Positions 17,718 through 26,134 of a stretch of 64,000 nt of DNA are shown here, piece by piece (position 1 is the stretch's first letter; the number at the start of each line of letters is the position of its first letter). The translations under genes were made by a program, and so were the position numbers. The stretch lies in contig NZ_JACWZY010000021.1 of NCBI RefSeq assembly GCF_014699005.1, forward strand, positions 96,519-160,518. The letters run 5' to 3'. The stretch is from Spirosoma profusum (GTDB taxonomy: Bacteria; Bacteroidota; Bacteroidia; Cytophagales; Spirosomataceae). A model generated the notes under the pieces. That model ran no database searches, was not told where the DNA came from, and was given only the letters and a program-made list of their open reading frames with translations.

Positions 17718-19508
17718 TCACTTTGGTAAAGACCCACCTAATTGACTTGCGCCTTCAAAAATAGCTTCGAAAAACAACTTGATTGCTTCATGGTCCCGAT
17801 TGTAAAAGGCCTCTAGGAGTTTTCTCAAATTCGTATTAACGGCATCCTCTCGACGATAGAATTTGGCATTTTCCAAGACAACTCCGAGTGCTAACTCAAC
17901 TTGAGACTCTACTTCATCCATTAACATAAATATACGACCAGGGCTTATTGCGATTTTGGGACCAACTAATTCAATGGCGGGTGCTTTCGCTAAGGTTTGC
18001 AAGGCAACATTAAAATTTTCTGCACGCTCAACTTGAATGTGCCGCCAATACCAATTTAACAGACGCCGTACTGAACGAACTTGTAAACGAGGTACAACCT
18101 TCCCAGGAATGAATGCCCATGTAGAACGCAAAATCAAATCAAGTTGCTCAGCTAAAAAATCATCTTCGCGATTCTTGACAGTATTTACCGAATTCATTTT
18201 AACATAATCCAGCTGATGAATTAGTGCATACAAATCGGCCATATAGTCTAACTCTTCCAAACAATTTTCGAACCGACCGATATCCCTAACCGTAAACTTA
18301 TTCAACGAATGATGCCCATGTACATATTCGTGAAAGAAAAATAACCGGATTAATTGTTCTAATTCCTCTTCGTCTTTACAGGCTTTATCTAAGCCAATTA
18401 ACAACGAATCACTTAACTTCCATTGATTCCTTAGGTTAGTGTACTCATTACCTGGATAAGGTATTGGGTCGATGGTATCTTTTTGGATTACGACTTCCCA
18501 GATCGGTGGCAATTGCGGAAAAGGATGAGCCTTAGATAAGTTTGTATGGTAGTCTAAGTGTTCATACCACTTTCGCGTCTTTCCTCTGGCAGCATCCTGT
18601 TTATTAGTGGCATACTGCTGAATCTGACCAAGAACTTTTGTAAATAAATCCTCACGAATATGTCGGGCGCGCTCTTGCTCTTCGGCAGTAAGTACTAAAG
18701 CAGCAGCATTTGCTCCTTCAGCAGTTAATAAGATCGCTTTTCGCTGCCCCTCAGCTTGTCGATAACGGTACGTTTGAACAGGAACATTGTTACGCAGATG
18801 CAACTCCTGCCCAATCACAAAGCAAACAGGCGCTGGAGCGGCAACAAACAAATGAATCAAATCAATACTTGGTCGTTGAAGAATAAGTGCGGCTAAAGCT
18901 TGTCTGAACTCTTCCCGAATTCTTTGCACATCCTCAGCGGACCGTACCATGCTGGCAACCGACGGAGAACGATCGCCAGCAATTTGAATTCTGACATCAG
19001 CCAGTCGGTCTTTGCCAATAACAGCTTCGATACCTTCATCGCTGATCGGTGCCGAAATCTCTACTCGTATAATTGCAGCACCACTTTGGTTAACAGCTTC
19101 AGTAGGCAAGCCAACAGTTTTTACGTTTAAAGTCGCTTTAGAAGCGGGCCAAGCCCATTGGCTTTCGCTCACATCACGTTGAAAATCTTGAACTTCTATT
19201 CGACGCTGATCACTTATATAGGCCCCCAGCGCGATCACATGTGGAATCTCGGCAAGGCCTAAATAGAAAAGTTTGACAGCACCTTGCTCATCAGCTTTCT
19301 GCTTTATCTCTCTTGCCTTTTGAAGAATATATTGTTGAGAATCATCCCAAACTCCACCATCGATGGGAAAGGACCGCATATCAACATCAACAATCTCACG
19401 AGGCAGTTTGAATTCTTCTTCCGATAACACCGACAGTATTTCCGTATTATCAATTGCTCTAAGCGAAGATTGCTGTTTTATAAATAATATACTGGTGAAG
19501 GTTGCCAT
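17718..19508 (-). CDS. CBASS effector: SAVED sensor fused to HEXXH metallopeptidase-like domain
   Basis: 596 residues, last gene of the CBASS operon, 7 bp after the JAB gene. Residues 1-265 look like a SAVED domain built of two CARF-like halves: VKLFYLGLAEIPHVIALG in the first, and IDLIHLFVAAPAPVCFVIGQ then VPVQTYRYR in the second. SAVED binds cyclic oligonucleotides. Residues about 330-450 carry a zincin motif: HEYVH at H393-H397, followed by EELDYMADLYA; the third zinc ligand may be D421 (aligned with the E of E-x-x-A-D) or E418/E419. The C-terminus is helical. Known SAVED effectors more often carry nuclease, TIR or membrane domains. Inference: second-messenger binding switches on proteolysis. 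No signal peptide, so it acts in the cytoplasm. Confidence 0.82.
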   Translation of the reverse strand: MATFTSILFIKQQSSLRAIDNTEILSVLSEEEFKLPREIVDVDMRSFPIDGGVWDDSQQYILQKAREIKQKADEQGAVKLFYLGLAEIPHVIALGAYISDQRRIEVQDFQRDVSESQWAWPASKATLNVKTVGLPTEAVNQSGAAIIRVEISAPISDEGIEAVIGKDRLADVRIQIAGDRSPSVASMVRSAEDVQRIREEFRQALAALILQRPSIDLIHLFVAAPAPVCFVIGQELHLRNNVPVQTYRYRQAEGQRKAILLTAEGANAAALVLTAEEQERARHIREDLFTKVLGQIQQYATNKQDAARGKTRKWYEHLDYHTNLSKAHPFPQLPPIWEVVIQKDTIDPIPYPGNEYTNLRNQWKLSDSLLIGLDKACKDEEELEQLIRLFFFHEYVHGHHSLNKFTVRDIGRFENCLEELDYMADLYALIHQLDYVKMNSVNTVKNREDDFLAEQLDLILRSTWAFIPGKVVPRLQVRSVRRLLNWYWRHIQVERAENFNVALQTLAKAPAIELVGPKIAISPGRIFMLMDEVESQVELALGVVLENAKFYRREDAVNTNLRKLLEAFYNRDHEAIKLFFEAIFEGASQLGGSLPK

Positions 19509-19515
19509 AATGAGT

Positions 19516-20007
19516 TTAAATTTTCTTCAATTTCTGGTAAGTAAATGGCTTATGTGTAGCTTCCCAAACAGCAATGTGTTGAGTACCGACAATGACAAAA
19601 AATAAGGAGATACCATCCTGAGCGAATTTAATTAATTGCTCTTTCCAACTATTTAGATCCCGTCCTGATGGGTTTGGATTTGGTTCTGGGTGGGTATGCC
19701 ACTCACCAAGGTAGTTGCACGTACCATCAGAGCTAAACCATGAATCGTTTAAAGTTTTTTGATGAGGTGTTGCGGACCGCCAAAAGCCTGTTCGATGTCG
19801 CCTGTCCCCTGTTTTTGGTACTGTTACTTCATCAATCACAACGTCATCAGCCTCCACTATGAAGCGCCCCAGTAATATACCTCCAGCTTCAGCTTGCTGA
19901 GGTTTTAATTGAGCATAGGCAGTTATCTGTTGAAGGATAGCCGAAGTAATTTTCAGCTTCCCACAACCAGCTTTGCGTTGAAATAGTAGTGCTTCAGGTT
20001 CATTCAT
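19516..20007 (-). CDS. cap3: Cap3-like JAB/JAMM isopeptidase
   Basis: About 163 residues from ATG 20007 (a GTG at 20019 is also possible). JAMM zinc motif complete: E40 in EAGGILLG, H104-x-H106 in GEWHTHPEPNPN, S114 and D117 in PSGRDLNSW. In type II CBASS, Cap3 removes the CD-NTase from the targets to which Cap2 conjugates it. The start overlaps the Cap2 stop by 8 bases, so the two are coupled. The name rests on motif plus neighbours. Confidence 0.88.
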   Translation of the reverse strand: MNEPEALLFQRKAGCGKLKITSAILQQITAYAQLKPQQAEAGGILLGRFIVEADDVVIDEVTVPKTGDRRHRTGFWRSATPHQKTLNDSWFSSDGTCNYLGEWHTHPEPNPNPSGRDLNSWKEQLIKFAQDGISLFFVIVGTQHIAVWEATHKPFTYQKLKKI

Positions 20008-21751
20008 GATTTTGCCCACAAATAGGACAGTTATCTCGATGAAATTGGTTTTTTTGTTCGTCTAAGGCAGATTCCTCCAACGAATATCGATTCGTTAATT
20101 GATAACCAGCACTTAAAAAAGTGTGACTATCCCCTTTCCACGAAACAAGTAAATTAACAGATTGACCTTGGAGTGAATGGATGAGTAAACGCGAAGTAAT
20201 TTCAGCGGTACGGGCCACATCTAATGAACCAAATGGTGTAAACAAGCTACCACAGCCTGCAATGTCTTTTAAAAATGATTGGCCAGGTGCAGCAAACGAA
20301 GCTCTATTTTCAATATTCCCATCGTCAGTAACCTGGTAAAGGCATTGTAGACAGCCAGGCTCACTTGGCTCGATGTGTGCTAAACAGTGGCCGCCAATGC
20401 CATAGGGTTCTAACCAGGTATATAAAACAGGGACGCTTGACTTTTGATGAAAAAGCCATTCGTTCATATATAAGTTGATCGTAGGTTCACCCGTAGCCAT
20501 GACTATAGCATCGTAGTGAGATGGATCAAATTTTTGCGTTGTTAGTAAGGTTTCAATTCGTTTTGGGATGGCCTGAACATCAACATAAGGGATTCGTTTT
20601 TCAATGTCATTTTTCAACGCATCCACCTTGAATAATCCAACTGCATATTGACCGACCGCGTGGCGATAGACATTTTCATACGTAAGTACATCAGCATCAA
20701 TCAAAGTAAACTTTCCAATACCAGCTCTTGCTAATTCAAGACCAATATAACTTCCTACTGACCCGCACCCAATCAAGGCAACGTGTTTTCCATTCAAAGA
20801 AGATAATCCCCCACTTCTGGGTGTTAAATAGGCCCGGTCTAGTCGTTCAATATCGACCGGAATAATTTGTTTAACAGTTGAGCCGCTAGTAAGTGGATAA
20901 GCATTTTGGATACCTGTAAATCGTAGCCCAAATAGCGCATAGCCGCCTTTGGGTCTTGGTAAGGCAAAAATTACCAGTTCAGCTGATTTAAATTTACGGA
21001 CGGATTTTTTAACAAACTGTTGGGTATCTTGTGTTGTATACTGCTCAAAAGCCTCTATAATCTGGCTTAACGTCCAGCAGTCATCAAACCAGGGAGGAAT
21101 GAGTTGGGTACCTTCCTTTAAAGGTATATATAAGGCTTTTTGAATCGTAAACGATTGTTTACGCACTTGTGGAATAAACTGGCGAAGGCTGGCTTCATCA
21201 TCAGCAACGTAGCAAAACGCTTTTTTATCACTTGGTGGAACGATGGCATAAGCGATCTCTTTGGCCTCGTCACCGACTTCAATAACGCTCCTTAATTCAA
21301 TTACTTTCTCAAGACGCCCCCAGTATTCGGCAAAACCGTTGGTAAAATCAACGACATTACTTTTTCGATAACCCTTCTCTAACGTATCAATCGCACGCTC
21401 CAATGCAGCTTCAATGACAGCGATCGGATCCTGGTAATTGATAAACTGGCCATCCCCTTTAATATAGCAGATATATCCATCATTTTCTAAATGAGGAATT
21501 CTGCCTAACGTTTTGGCTGGATTCAAGAAAATAAACGGCAAGTTCAGCGGAAACGAAGCCTGAAAACCAATATGAATATTGACCGTAGTTTCACCTGCAA
21601 TTAAAACTTCGCCTGTTAATACTGCTTGAACTCCCCGTTTTTTATAGGCCTGTGGAACGGTGGTCAGTCGATTCCACAGGCCTGTTGGGGGAAGCTTTTG
21701 AATGGCTTCTTCAAGTAACGTAGTGAGCTGATCAGTTGAAGTATAAATCAT
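20000..21751 (-). CDS. cap2: Cap2-like E2-E1 ubiquitin-transfer-type fusion protein
   Basis: 583 residues. An E2-like domain spans residues 1-150 with its likely catalytic cysteine C95 in DGYICYIKGDG. A linker region precedes an E1/ThiF adenylation domain with the nucleotide motif GCGSVG at about 328-333, a zinc CxxC in CLQC, and a candidate catalytic cysteine in AGCGSLFTP. A second CxxC closes the protein (NCPICG). Cap2 of type II CBASS links the C-terminus of the CD-NTase to cellular targets and so primes it. It begins 3 bp after the CD-NTase stop. Confidence 0.9.
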   Translation of the reverse strand: MIYTSTDQLTTLLEEAIQKLPPTGLWNRLTTVPQAYKKRGVQAVLTGEVLIAGETTVNIHIGFQASFPLNLPFIFLNPAKTLGRIPHLENDGYICYIKGDGQFINYQDPIAVIEAALERAIDTLEKGYRKSNVVDFTNGFAEYWGRLEKVIELRSVIEVGDEAKEIAYAIVPPSDKKAFCYVADDEASLRQFIPQVRKQSFTIQKALYIPLKEGTQLIPPWFDDCWTLSQIIEAFEQYTTQDTQQFVKKSVRKFKSAELVIFALPRPKGGYALFGLRFTGIQNAYPLTSGSTVKQIIPVDIERLDRAYLTPRSGGLSSLNGKHVALIGCGSVGSYIGLELARAGIGKFTLIDADVLTYENVYRHAVGQYAVGLFKVDALKNDIEKRIPYVDVQAIPKRIETLLTTQKFDPSHYDAIVMATGEPTINLYMNEWLFHQKSSVPVLYTWLEPYGIGGHCLAHIEPSEPGCLQCLYQVTDDGNIENRASFAAPGQSFLKDIAGCGSLFTPFGSLDVARTAEITSRLLIHSLQGQSVNLLVSWKGDSHTFLSAGYQLTNRYSLEESALDEQKNQFHRDNCPICGQNHE

Positions 21752-21754
21752 TAA

Positions 21755-22810
21755 TTAAGCTGATTCATGTGTACCAATGATGCCAGGAGCAGCCGTGCGT
21801 TGAGCGGTTTGAGCTTTTGCTGGGACTGGAAAATCCGAACCAAATGATTTATCTCGAAGTACTTCACAAGCGGTTACTGGATCAGCGTCCTTTTCTGCTT
21901 TTTCTAAGAAATCTCGTAGATCTTTCAGTTTCTGCTCAAACGCTTCCATTTGTTTGTCAGTCATTTTTTCAAACAAATCATTGTTCGGCTCAACAGGCAA
22001 GGGAAGTTTAATTCGCCGTATCTCTGGAAACCAACTGATCGTCGAGAAATTATTTAACAGATTATTTACTAAGGCTTTCAATGCCGCCAGGTCGTTGAAT
22101 TTTTGGGAAAACCGATCCGTGTAAATGGGATAAAACCAACTATATGCGGCAATAGTAAGAGCGATCCCTCGCGGAGCACCATATCCATTTGAATCAAACT
22201 GAACGTCTTTCCATCGTTTCAGATAGCGAATAATCCTGTAAAACTGAGCCCGTTCTCCAGCGTCCTTGTATTTACCAATCAACAGATCAGCCAATCGTTT
22301 AGGATTTGAAACGATCCATAACCGAAACTCAGTGGTGGAATTTTCACGACCTGTAGCCAGGTAATCCTTTTGATCACTATTACTAACACAGGACGAATAA
22401 ACAGCGATATCAACATGGTAAATAGGTTCATCATTCAGTTGATAGAAAACAGTAACACAAGGTCGCCGTATTCTTACGGCCTTGGTATGACCATCTAATG
22501 CCTCATGGACCCGTTTTTTTAGTACGACAGGATCTGGATAATCAGTCGTGCTTACCTCAAAATATAAACCTTGGTCAAGATCGTAGTCACCTTTTAGTGG
22601 TACTACGCCTGTGCCTAATTCATAAGACCCTTGGTCCCTGAACCAAAATGCTGGACACTCTTCACCATACTTCTCAAAAACTTTCGGAAGGTTGGCTCTT
22701 AGTTTATCTTGAATAATTTTACGTTTATCACGTAACGTCTGTTCTTCCTCGAAGCGACCTAAACAAATCGTTTTGTTGAACTGCTCGAATGGTTTTTGAA
22801 TTTCTGCCAT
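21755..22810 (-). CDS. CBASS CD-NTase (cGAS/DncV-like nucleotidyltransferase)
   Basis: 351 residues, first gene of the minus-strand CBASS operon. Active site: G61-S62 in DQGSYELGTG, D77 and D79 in GDYDLDQG, and third acid D134 in YHVDIAVYS. This is the cGAS/DncV-type polymerase that makes a cyclic di- or trinucleotide on phage infection. The SAVED partner suggests a cyclic trinucleotide or dinucleotide product, but the molecule cannot be read from sequence. The last residues (IIGTHESA) form a flexible tail ending in alanine, as expected for a substrate of Cap2. Clade not assigned. Confidence 0.9.
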   Translation of the reverse strand: MAEIQKPFEQFNKTICLGRFEEEQTLRDKRKIIQDKLRANLPKVFEKYGEECPAFWFRDQGSYELGTGVVPLKGDYDLDQGLYFEVSTTDYPDPVVLKKRVHEALDGHTKAVRIRRPCVTVFYQLNDEPIYHVDIAVYSSCVSNSDQKDYLATGRENSTTEFRLWIVSNPKRLADLLIGKYKDAGERAQFYRIIRYLKRWKDVQFDSNGYGAPRGIALTIAAYSWFYPIYTDRFSQKFNDLAALKALVNNLLNNFSTISWFPEIRRIKLPLPVEPNNDLFEKMTDKQMEAFEQKLKDLRDFLEKAEKDADPVTACEVLRDKSFGSDFPVPAKAQTAQRTAAPGIIGTHESA

Positions 22811-22965
22811 CGTTTTTTATGGGTAAAGACTAATGTGTAGGAAATAAGAAAGATTTTGATTTGTTTCGTCCGTGCAGAGAAACGTCTCACCTGTGCAACG
22901 ATTGAGATAAAGAAATTAGTTTCACCTAAGAGAATATTTTTCATGAGTGTAACGTTTATATATAT
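22811..22965. promoter_or_regulatory. Divergent promoter region between CBASS operon and CapH/CapP-like pair
   Basis: 155 bp between two starts facing away from each other. It holds imperfect repeats TCTCACCT (22885-22892) and TTTCACCT (22920-22927) and a short inverted pair GAGA/TCTC around 22877-22888. These are candidate half-sites for the HTH protein. No exact promoter could be assigned. Confidence 0.45.
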
Positions 22966-23337
22966 ATGACTGCGACGCTAAATACCGAGTTATTAGCGAA
23001 TATGCTCAGAGCTAAGAGGGGAAAGACCGGTTTACGTACAGTAGCTGAGGAAATGGGAGACGTTAGTGTGGCTACGTTATCCAGAATAGAACAGGGAAAA
23101 GTTCCGGATGTTGATACGTTTATAAAGATTTGTCGATGGTTAGATGTGCCGACAGATACATTTGTGGTCCGTAATGAAGGAGAGACCTTATCACAAACAG
23201 ACAATCAACAAACAATTGTGGCTCATTTACGAGCGGAACGAGAGCTGGACCCAGAGACTATACAAATGTTGGTAAAACTGGTTAACTTGGCCTACACAAC
23301 CAAGTCCCCACGCCCAGTCAGTGAAAAGCAAGAATAA
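22966..23337 (+). CDS. XRE-family HTH repressor (CapH-like)
   Basis: 123 residues. Residues about 7-65 are an XRE helix-turn-helix (LANMLRAKRGKTGLRTVAEE, then SVATLSRIEQGKVPDVDTF). The remaining tail is acidic and probably a dimerisation or cleavage region. It is divergent from the CBASS operon and overlaps the ImmA-like gene by 17 bases. Known precedent: CapH represses CBASS and is cut by the ImmA-like protease CapP after DNA damage. The match is by architecture and position, not by sequence comparison. Confidence 0.85.
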   Translation: MTATLNTELLANMLRAKRGKTGLRTVAEEMGDVSVATLSRIEQGKVPDVDTFIKICRWLDVPTDTFVVRNEGETLSQTDNQQTIVAHLRAERELDPETIQMLVKLVNLAYTTKSPRPVSEKQE

Positions 23338-23881
23338 CCTGCTCCCTAGAGGATTTACAACAAAAGCTGAAAAAATTGCTGAAGCCTTTAGAATCGATTT
23401 AAAAATCCATCCGTGTGGTCACTTATGTGCCTTTAAGTTGGCATCTCATTTAGGCGTAAGTGTATGCGAAGCAACTGATTATGGCATTGATACAAGGTTA
23501 GTAGAACGATTGATTGGTTGGTCAGGCTTATATTTGGTGAATGATTTCGGAGAAAAAATAGTCATTCATAATACTAGCCATCCCCTAGGTCGTCAGCATA
23601 GCACAATAATGCATGAGTTGGCCCATTTGGTTTGTGAACACCCGTTACCCACGGAGGTAATTCTGCCTGAATTGCCTTTTCTAAGGAGATATGATCCTCA
23701 ACATGAACAAGAGGCTGAATATTTGGGATCTACACTTCAAATGACTCGCAAAGGATTGGTATGGGCAATGCGGAGAAAAATGTCCATAACGCAGATAGCG
23801 GATTATTATAAGGCAAGTGAAGATATGGTTGATTATCGCTTACATATCTCTGGTGTTTCTAAACAGTTTTCTCGAAAGTAA
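23321..23881 (+). CDS. ImmA/IrrE-like zinc metalloprotease (CapP-like)
   Basis: 186 residues from GTG 23321 inside the end of the HTH gene, so translationally coupled. Zinc site MHELAHLVCEH followed by HEQEAEYLGSTLQM, the standard ImmA HEXXH plus E-x-x-A pattern. In characterised pairs the ImmA-like partner cleaves its HTH partner on sensing single-stranded DNA. Alternatively it could be a remnant phage-type or toxin-antitoxin-type regulator, but direct divergence from CBASS favours a control role here. Confidence 0.87.
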   Translation: MKSKNNLLPRGFTTKAEKIAEAFRIDLKIHPCGHLCAFKLASHLGVSVCEATDYGIDTRLVERLIGWSGLYLVNDFGEKIVIHNTSHPLGRQHSTIMHELAHLVCEHPLPTEVILPELPFLRRYDPQHEQEAEYLGSTLQMTRKGLVWAMRRKMSITQIADYYKASEDMVDYRLHISGVSKQFSRK

Positions 23882-23931
23882 ATTAACCACCATTTACAAT
23901 ATTGTTTAATTAATTTAGCCATAATCTATAA

Positions 23932-24351
23932 ATGAAAATTGAAATAAAATTATCTGCTAATACTAAGCTGCCTGATGTAGTGGCTTTGAATGAATATATT
24001 CGAGAGCATAATATAAAAGGTGTTATTAGCACAGTTGAGGAAGCAGAGCCAACTCAAGGGTCAATGAGCTTTGATGATTATTTACCTGCAATAAAATTGG
24101 TTTTAGGATCGACTGCCACAGTTGGGGGAATCAAAGGTATATTTGATATAATAAAAAGTTATTTCGATTTGGTTAAACAAAAGTATGTATCTAAAGCCGA
24201 AACAGATAAAGAGAATTTAAAGCAGAGCAAAGTTGAATTCACTTTTGAAGAATCTGGAAAAAAAGTGACCCTAAATTTTTCCTCATTTGATGAGACAGAA
24301 CGTAAAAGTTTTTTTGAGACTGTAAATAAAGTTTTAGAAAAGGACGCTTGA
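23932..24351 (+). CDS. EACC1-like (effector-associated constant component) protein
   Basis: 139 residues: a short beta-rich N-terminus (MKIEIKLSANTKLPDVVALN), a GSMSFDDYLPAIKLVLGS segment, a hydrophobic helix region and a beta/alpha C-terminus (VEFTFEESGKKVTLNF). This layout fits EACC1, a small constant component found beside variable effectors in computed bacterial conflict systems. Its stop overlaps the caspase ATG by one base (TGATG). Strong A/T codon bias compared with the window suggests recent acquisition. The family call is from pattern memory only. Confidence 0.6.
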   Translation: MKIEIKLSANTKLPDVVALNEYIREHNIKGVISTVEEAEPTQGSMSFDDYLPAIKLVLGSTATVGGIKGIFDIIKSYFDLVKQKYVSKAETDKENLKQSKVEFTFEESGKKVTLNFSSFDETERKSFFETVNKVLEKDA

Positions 24352-25664
24352 TGAGAAAACTTTCTTTTAATACGGAGAAAACTAAGGCGCTTTTAATAGG
24401 AGTCAGTGAATATGATTACCTTCCACAAATCGGTCCGGTAAAAAACAATTTGGTTGATTTTGCCAACATACTAGCTGATTCAGAAATTATAGGTTTGCCA
24501 GTCTCTAATATTATCTCACTTATTGATTTTAGGCATGACGAAATAATAAATGCGATTGACGATTTTTTATACGATGAAAATAATGTGGATATAGAAACGC
24601 TAATACTATATTACGCTGGACATGGATATCGAGATCCGAAAGATAAAATGTTTTATTTAACTGGAACTAATTCAAAAAAAGAATCTATTAGAGTTTCTGC
24701 CTTTCTATATAAGGAAATTAAAGATAGGATTGAAAGTTCTCAAATTCAAAATCGAATTATTTTTCTAGATGCTTGCTATTCTGGACTTGCTACTATGTCT
24801 GAAGAAATAGGTATTTTGCAAAAAGAAGAATTAGATATTAAAGGTACTTATACAATTGCATCTTCTTCTGGTGACGAAAAGTCTTATTTTAACCCCGTTG
24901 AAAAACATACCTTTTTTACCTCTACATTAATAAATACTTTAAATGAAGGATTTGTACTTTCACAACAGAATTTTGTAACGCTTGATGAGCTTTACGGTGA
25001 ATTGAAAAAGAAATTGTATAATCTTTCAATGCCTGAACCAAAGCGAATGTCTAATTTAAATATAACAAATTATTATTTTTTTAAAAATAAGAAAAATTTT
25101 AATCTGATACAGAATAGTGGAGTTAAAATAAATAGTACTTTTAGCGATGTACAGGAATTTAATTTAGAAGCAAAGCAAAAGTTCTTGACCTCAGACGAAT
25201 GGTTTTCTGAAGTAATCAAAAAGCTTGAACGCGCTACAAATGCACATATATATTTACGAGCCTTTCAGCATCCAAACGAAGCAAAAAAAGAAAGACAGGA
25301 GGAAATAGTAAATATGATGAAAAGCTTTGCAAGGATTATTTATGAACATCCAGCTCAAATAAAAATTGTTGCATACTCTACTAAAAGTGTACAGAGGGAG
25401 AGTGCAAAAAGCTGGTTATTCAAAGAAATTTCAAACAAATATGGAATTAAAATAACTCAAGCAAAAAATCAAGTTAATTCGGCTGTTACACTTATTAATC
25501 AGCCTTGCTTTGATGATATGTTCTCAATTTATATTATAAATGAAAGATATATATATTATGCTCAAAAAGCAGTTGAAAAATATGTATTTGCTTATTACGA
25601 GTTTGATAATAGAACTATACCAAATCTAATAAAAAAAGGATTTGATTTAACTATTTTAAACTAA
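24351..25664 (+). CDS. Caspase-like protease with unknown C-terminal domain
   Basis: 437 residues from ATG 24351, which overlaps the EACC1-like stop; a TTG one codon earlier is less likely. The caspase/metacaspase domain covers residues 8-235 with the dyad H91 in YYAGHGYRD and C142 in FLDACYSGLA. Residues about 260-437 form a separate mixed domain (HIYLRAFQHPNEAKKERQEE, IKIVAYSTKSVQRESAKSW) that I do not recognise; it could be a sensor or second effector. No transmembrane segment. Cell-killing or target-cleaving protease in a conflict module is the likely role. Confidence 0.85.
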   Translation: MRKLSFNTEKTKALLIGVSEYDYLPQIGPVKNNLVDFANILADSEIIGLPVSNIISLIDFRHDEIINAIDDFLYDENNVDIETLILYYAGHGYRDPKDKMFYLTGTNSKKESIRVSAFLYKEIKDRIESSQIQNRIIFLDACYSGLATMSEEIGILQKEELDIKGTYTIASSSGDEKSYFNPVEKHTFFTSTLINTLNEGFVLSQQNFVTLDELYGELKKKLYNLSMPEPKRMSNLNITNYYFFKNKKNFNLIQNSGVKINSTFSDVQEFNLEAKQKFLTSDEWFSEVIKKLERATNAHIYLRAFQHPNEAKKERQEEIVNMMKSFARIIYEHPAQIKIVAYSTKSVQRESAKSWLFKEISNKYGIKITQAKNQVNSAVTLINQPCFDDMFSIYIINERYIYYAQKAVEKYVFAYYEFDNRTIPNLIKKGFDLTILN

Positions 25665-25670
25665 ATAGAC

Positions 25671-26063
25671 ATGGCAACTAAAGCTTTACTTAATATATCA
25701 GGTCATCCTTTGAGTAACATTGCTATCGATGTATTTAGACAAAAGTTTGATATTATTGAAGATGTAAAATTCAATCTTATCGATTTTAATGATGATATTA
25801 TTTTTCAAATTGAAGCAATTGTTAATTTAATAAAAATTCCATTAGACGGTACAGTTGGTATTACTATAATACCTCCAAGCCAATCTTTTTTCGCAGTATT
25901 ATTAACTATTTACATTGAAGGTTTACTAGGTAATTACCCAAGTATTTGTTTATTAGAACCAAATGAAGATGGTGTTTACGTCCCTAATTTTAACGCTCTT
26001 ATTAATGGACATAATGTAAGAAAACAAGGGAGGGAAAAACGGTTGTTTAAATGGGCTAAGTAA
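25671..26063 (+). CDS. Small protein with Csx15-like N-terminus
   Basis: 130 residues, six bases after the caspase stop. It begins ALLNISGHPLSNIAI, and the NxSGHPL start recalls Csx15-type CRISPR accessory proteins, which bind or degrade cyclic oligoadenylate. The rest is alpha/beta with alternating hydrophobic strands (VGITIIPPSQSFFAVLLTIY). No CRISPR array or cas gene is in the window. Inference: a nucleotide-handling third member of the EACC1-caspase module; it might also be an unrelated Rossmann-like protein. Confidence 0.45.
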   Translation: MATKALLNISGHPLSNIAIDVFRQKFDIIEDVKFNLIDFNDDIIFQIEAIVNLIKIPLDGTVGITIIPPSQSFFAVLLTIYIEGLLGNYPSICLLEPNEDGVYVPNFNALINGHNVRKQGREKRLFKWAK

Positions 26064-26134
26064 AGTTATAAGCCAATGTTATTATTTCAAGAATACTCTT
26101 GTATTATGACATTGTTTTATAAAAAAATACTATT

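Noticed and set aside
25671..26063. Evidence for a type III CRISPR locus from the Csx15-like start
   Set aside because: No repeat-spacer array and no cas gene is present in the window.
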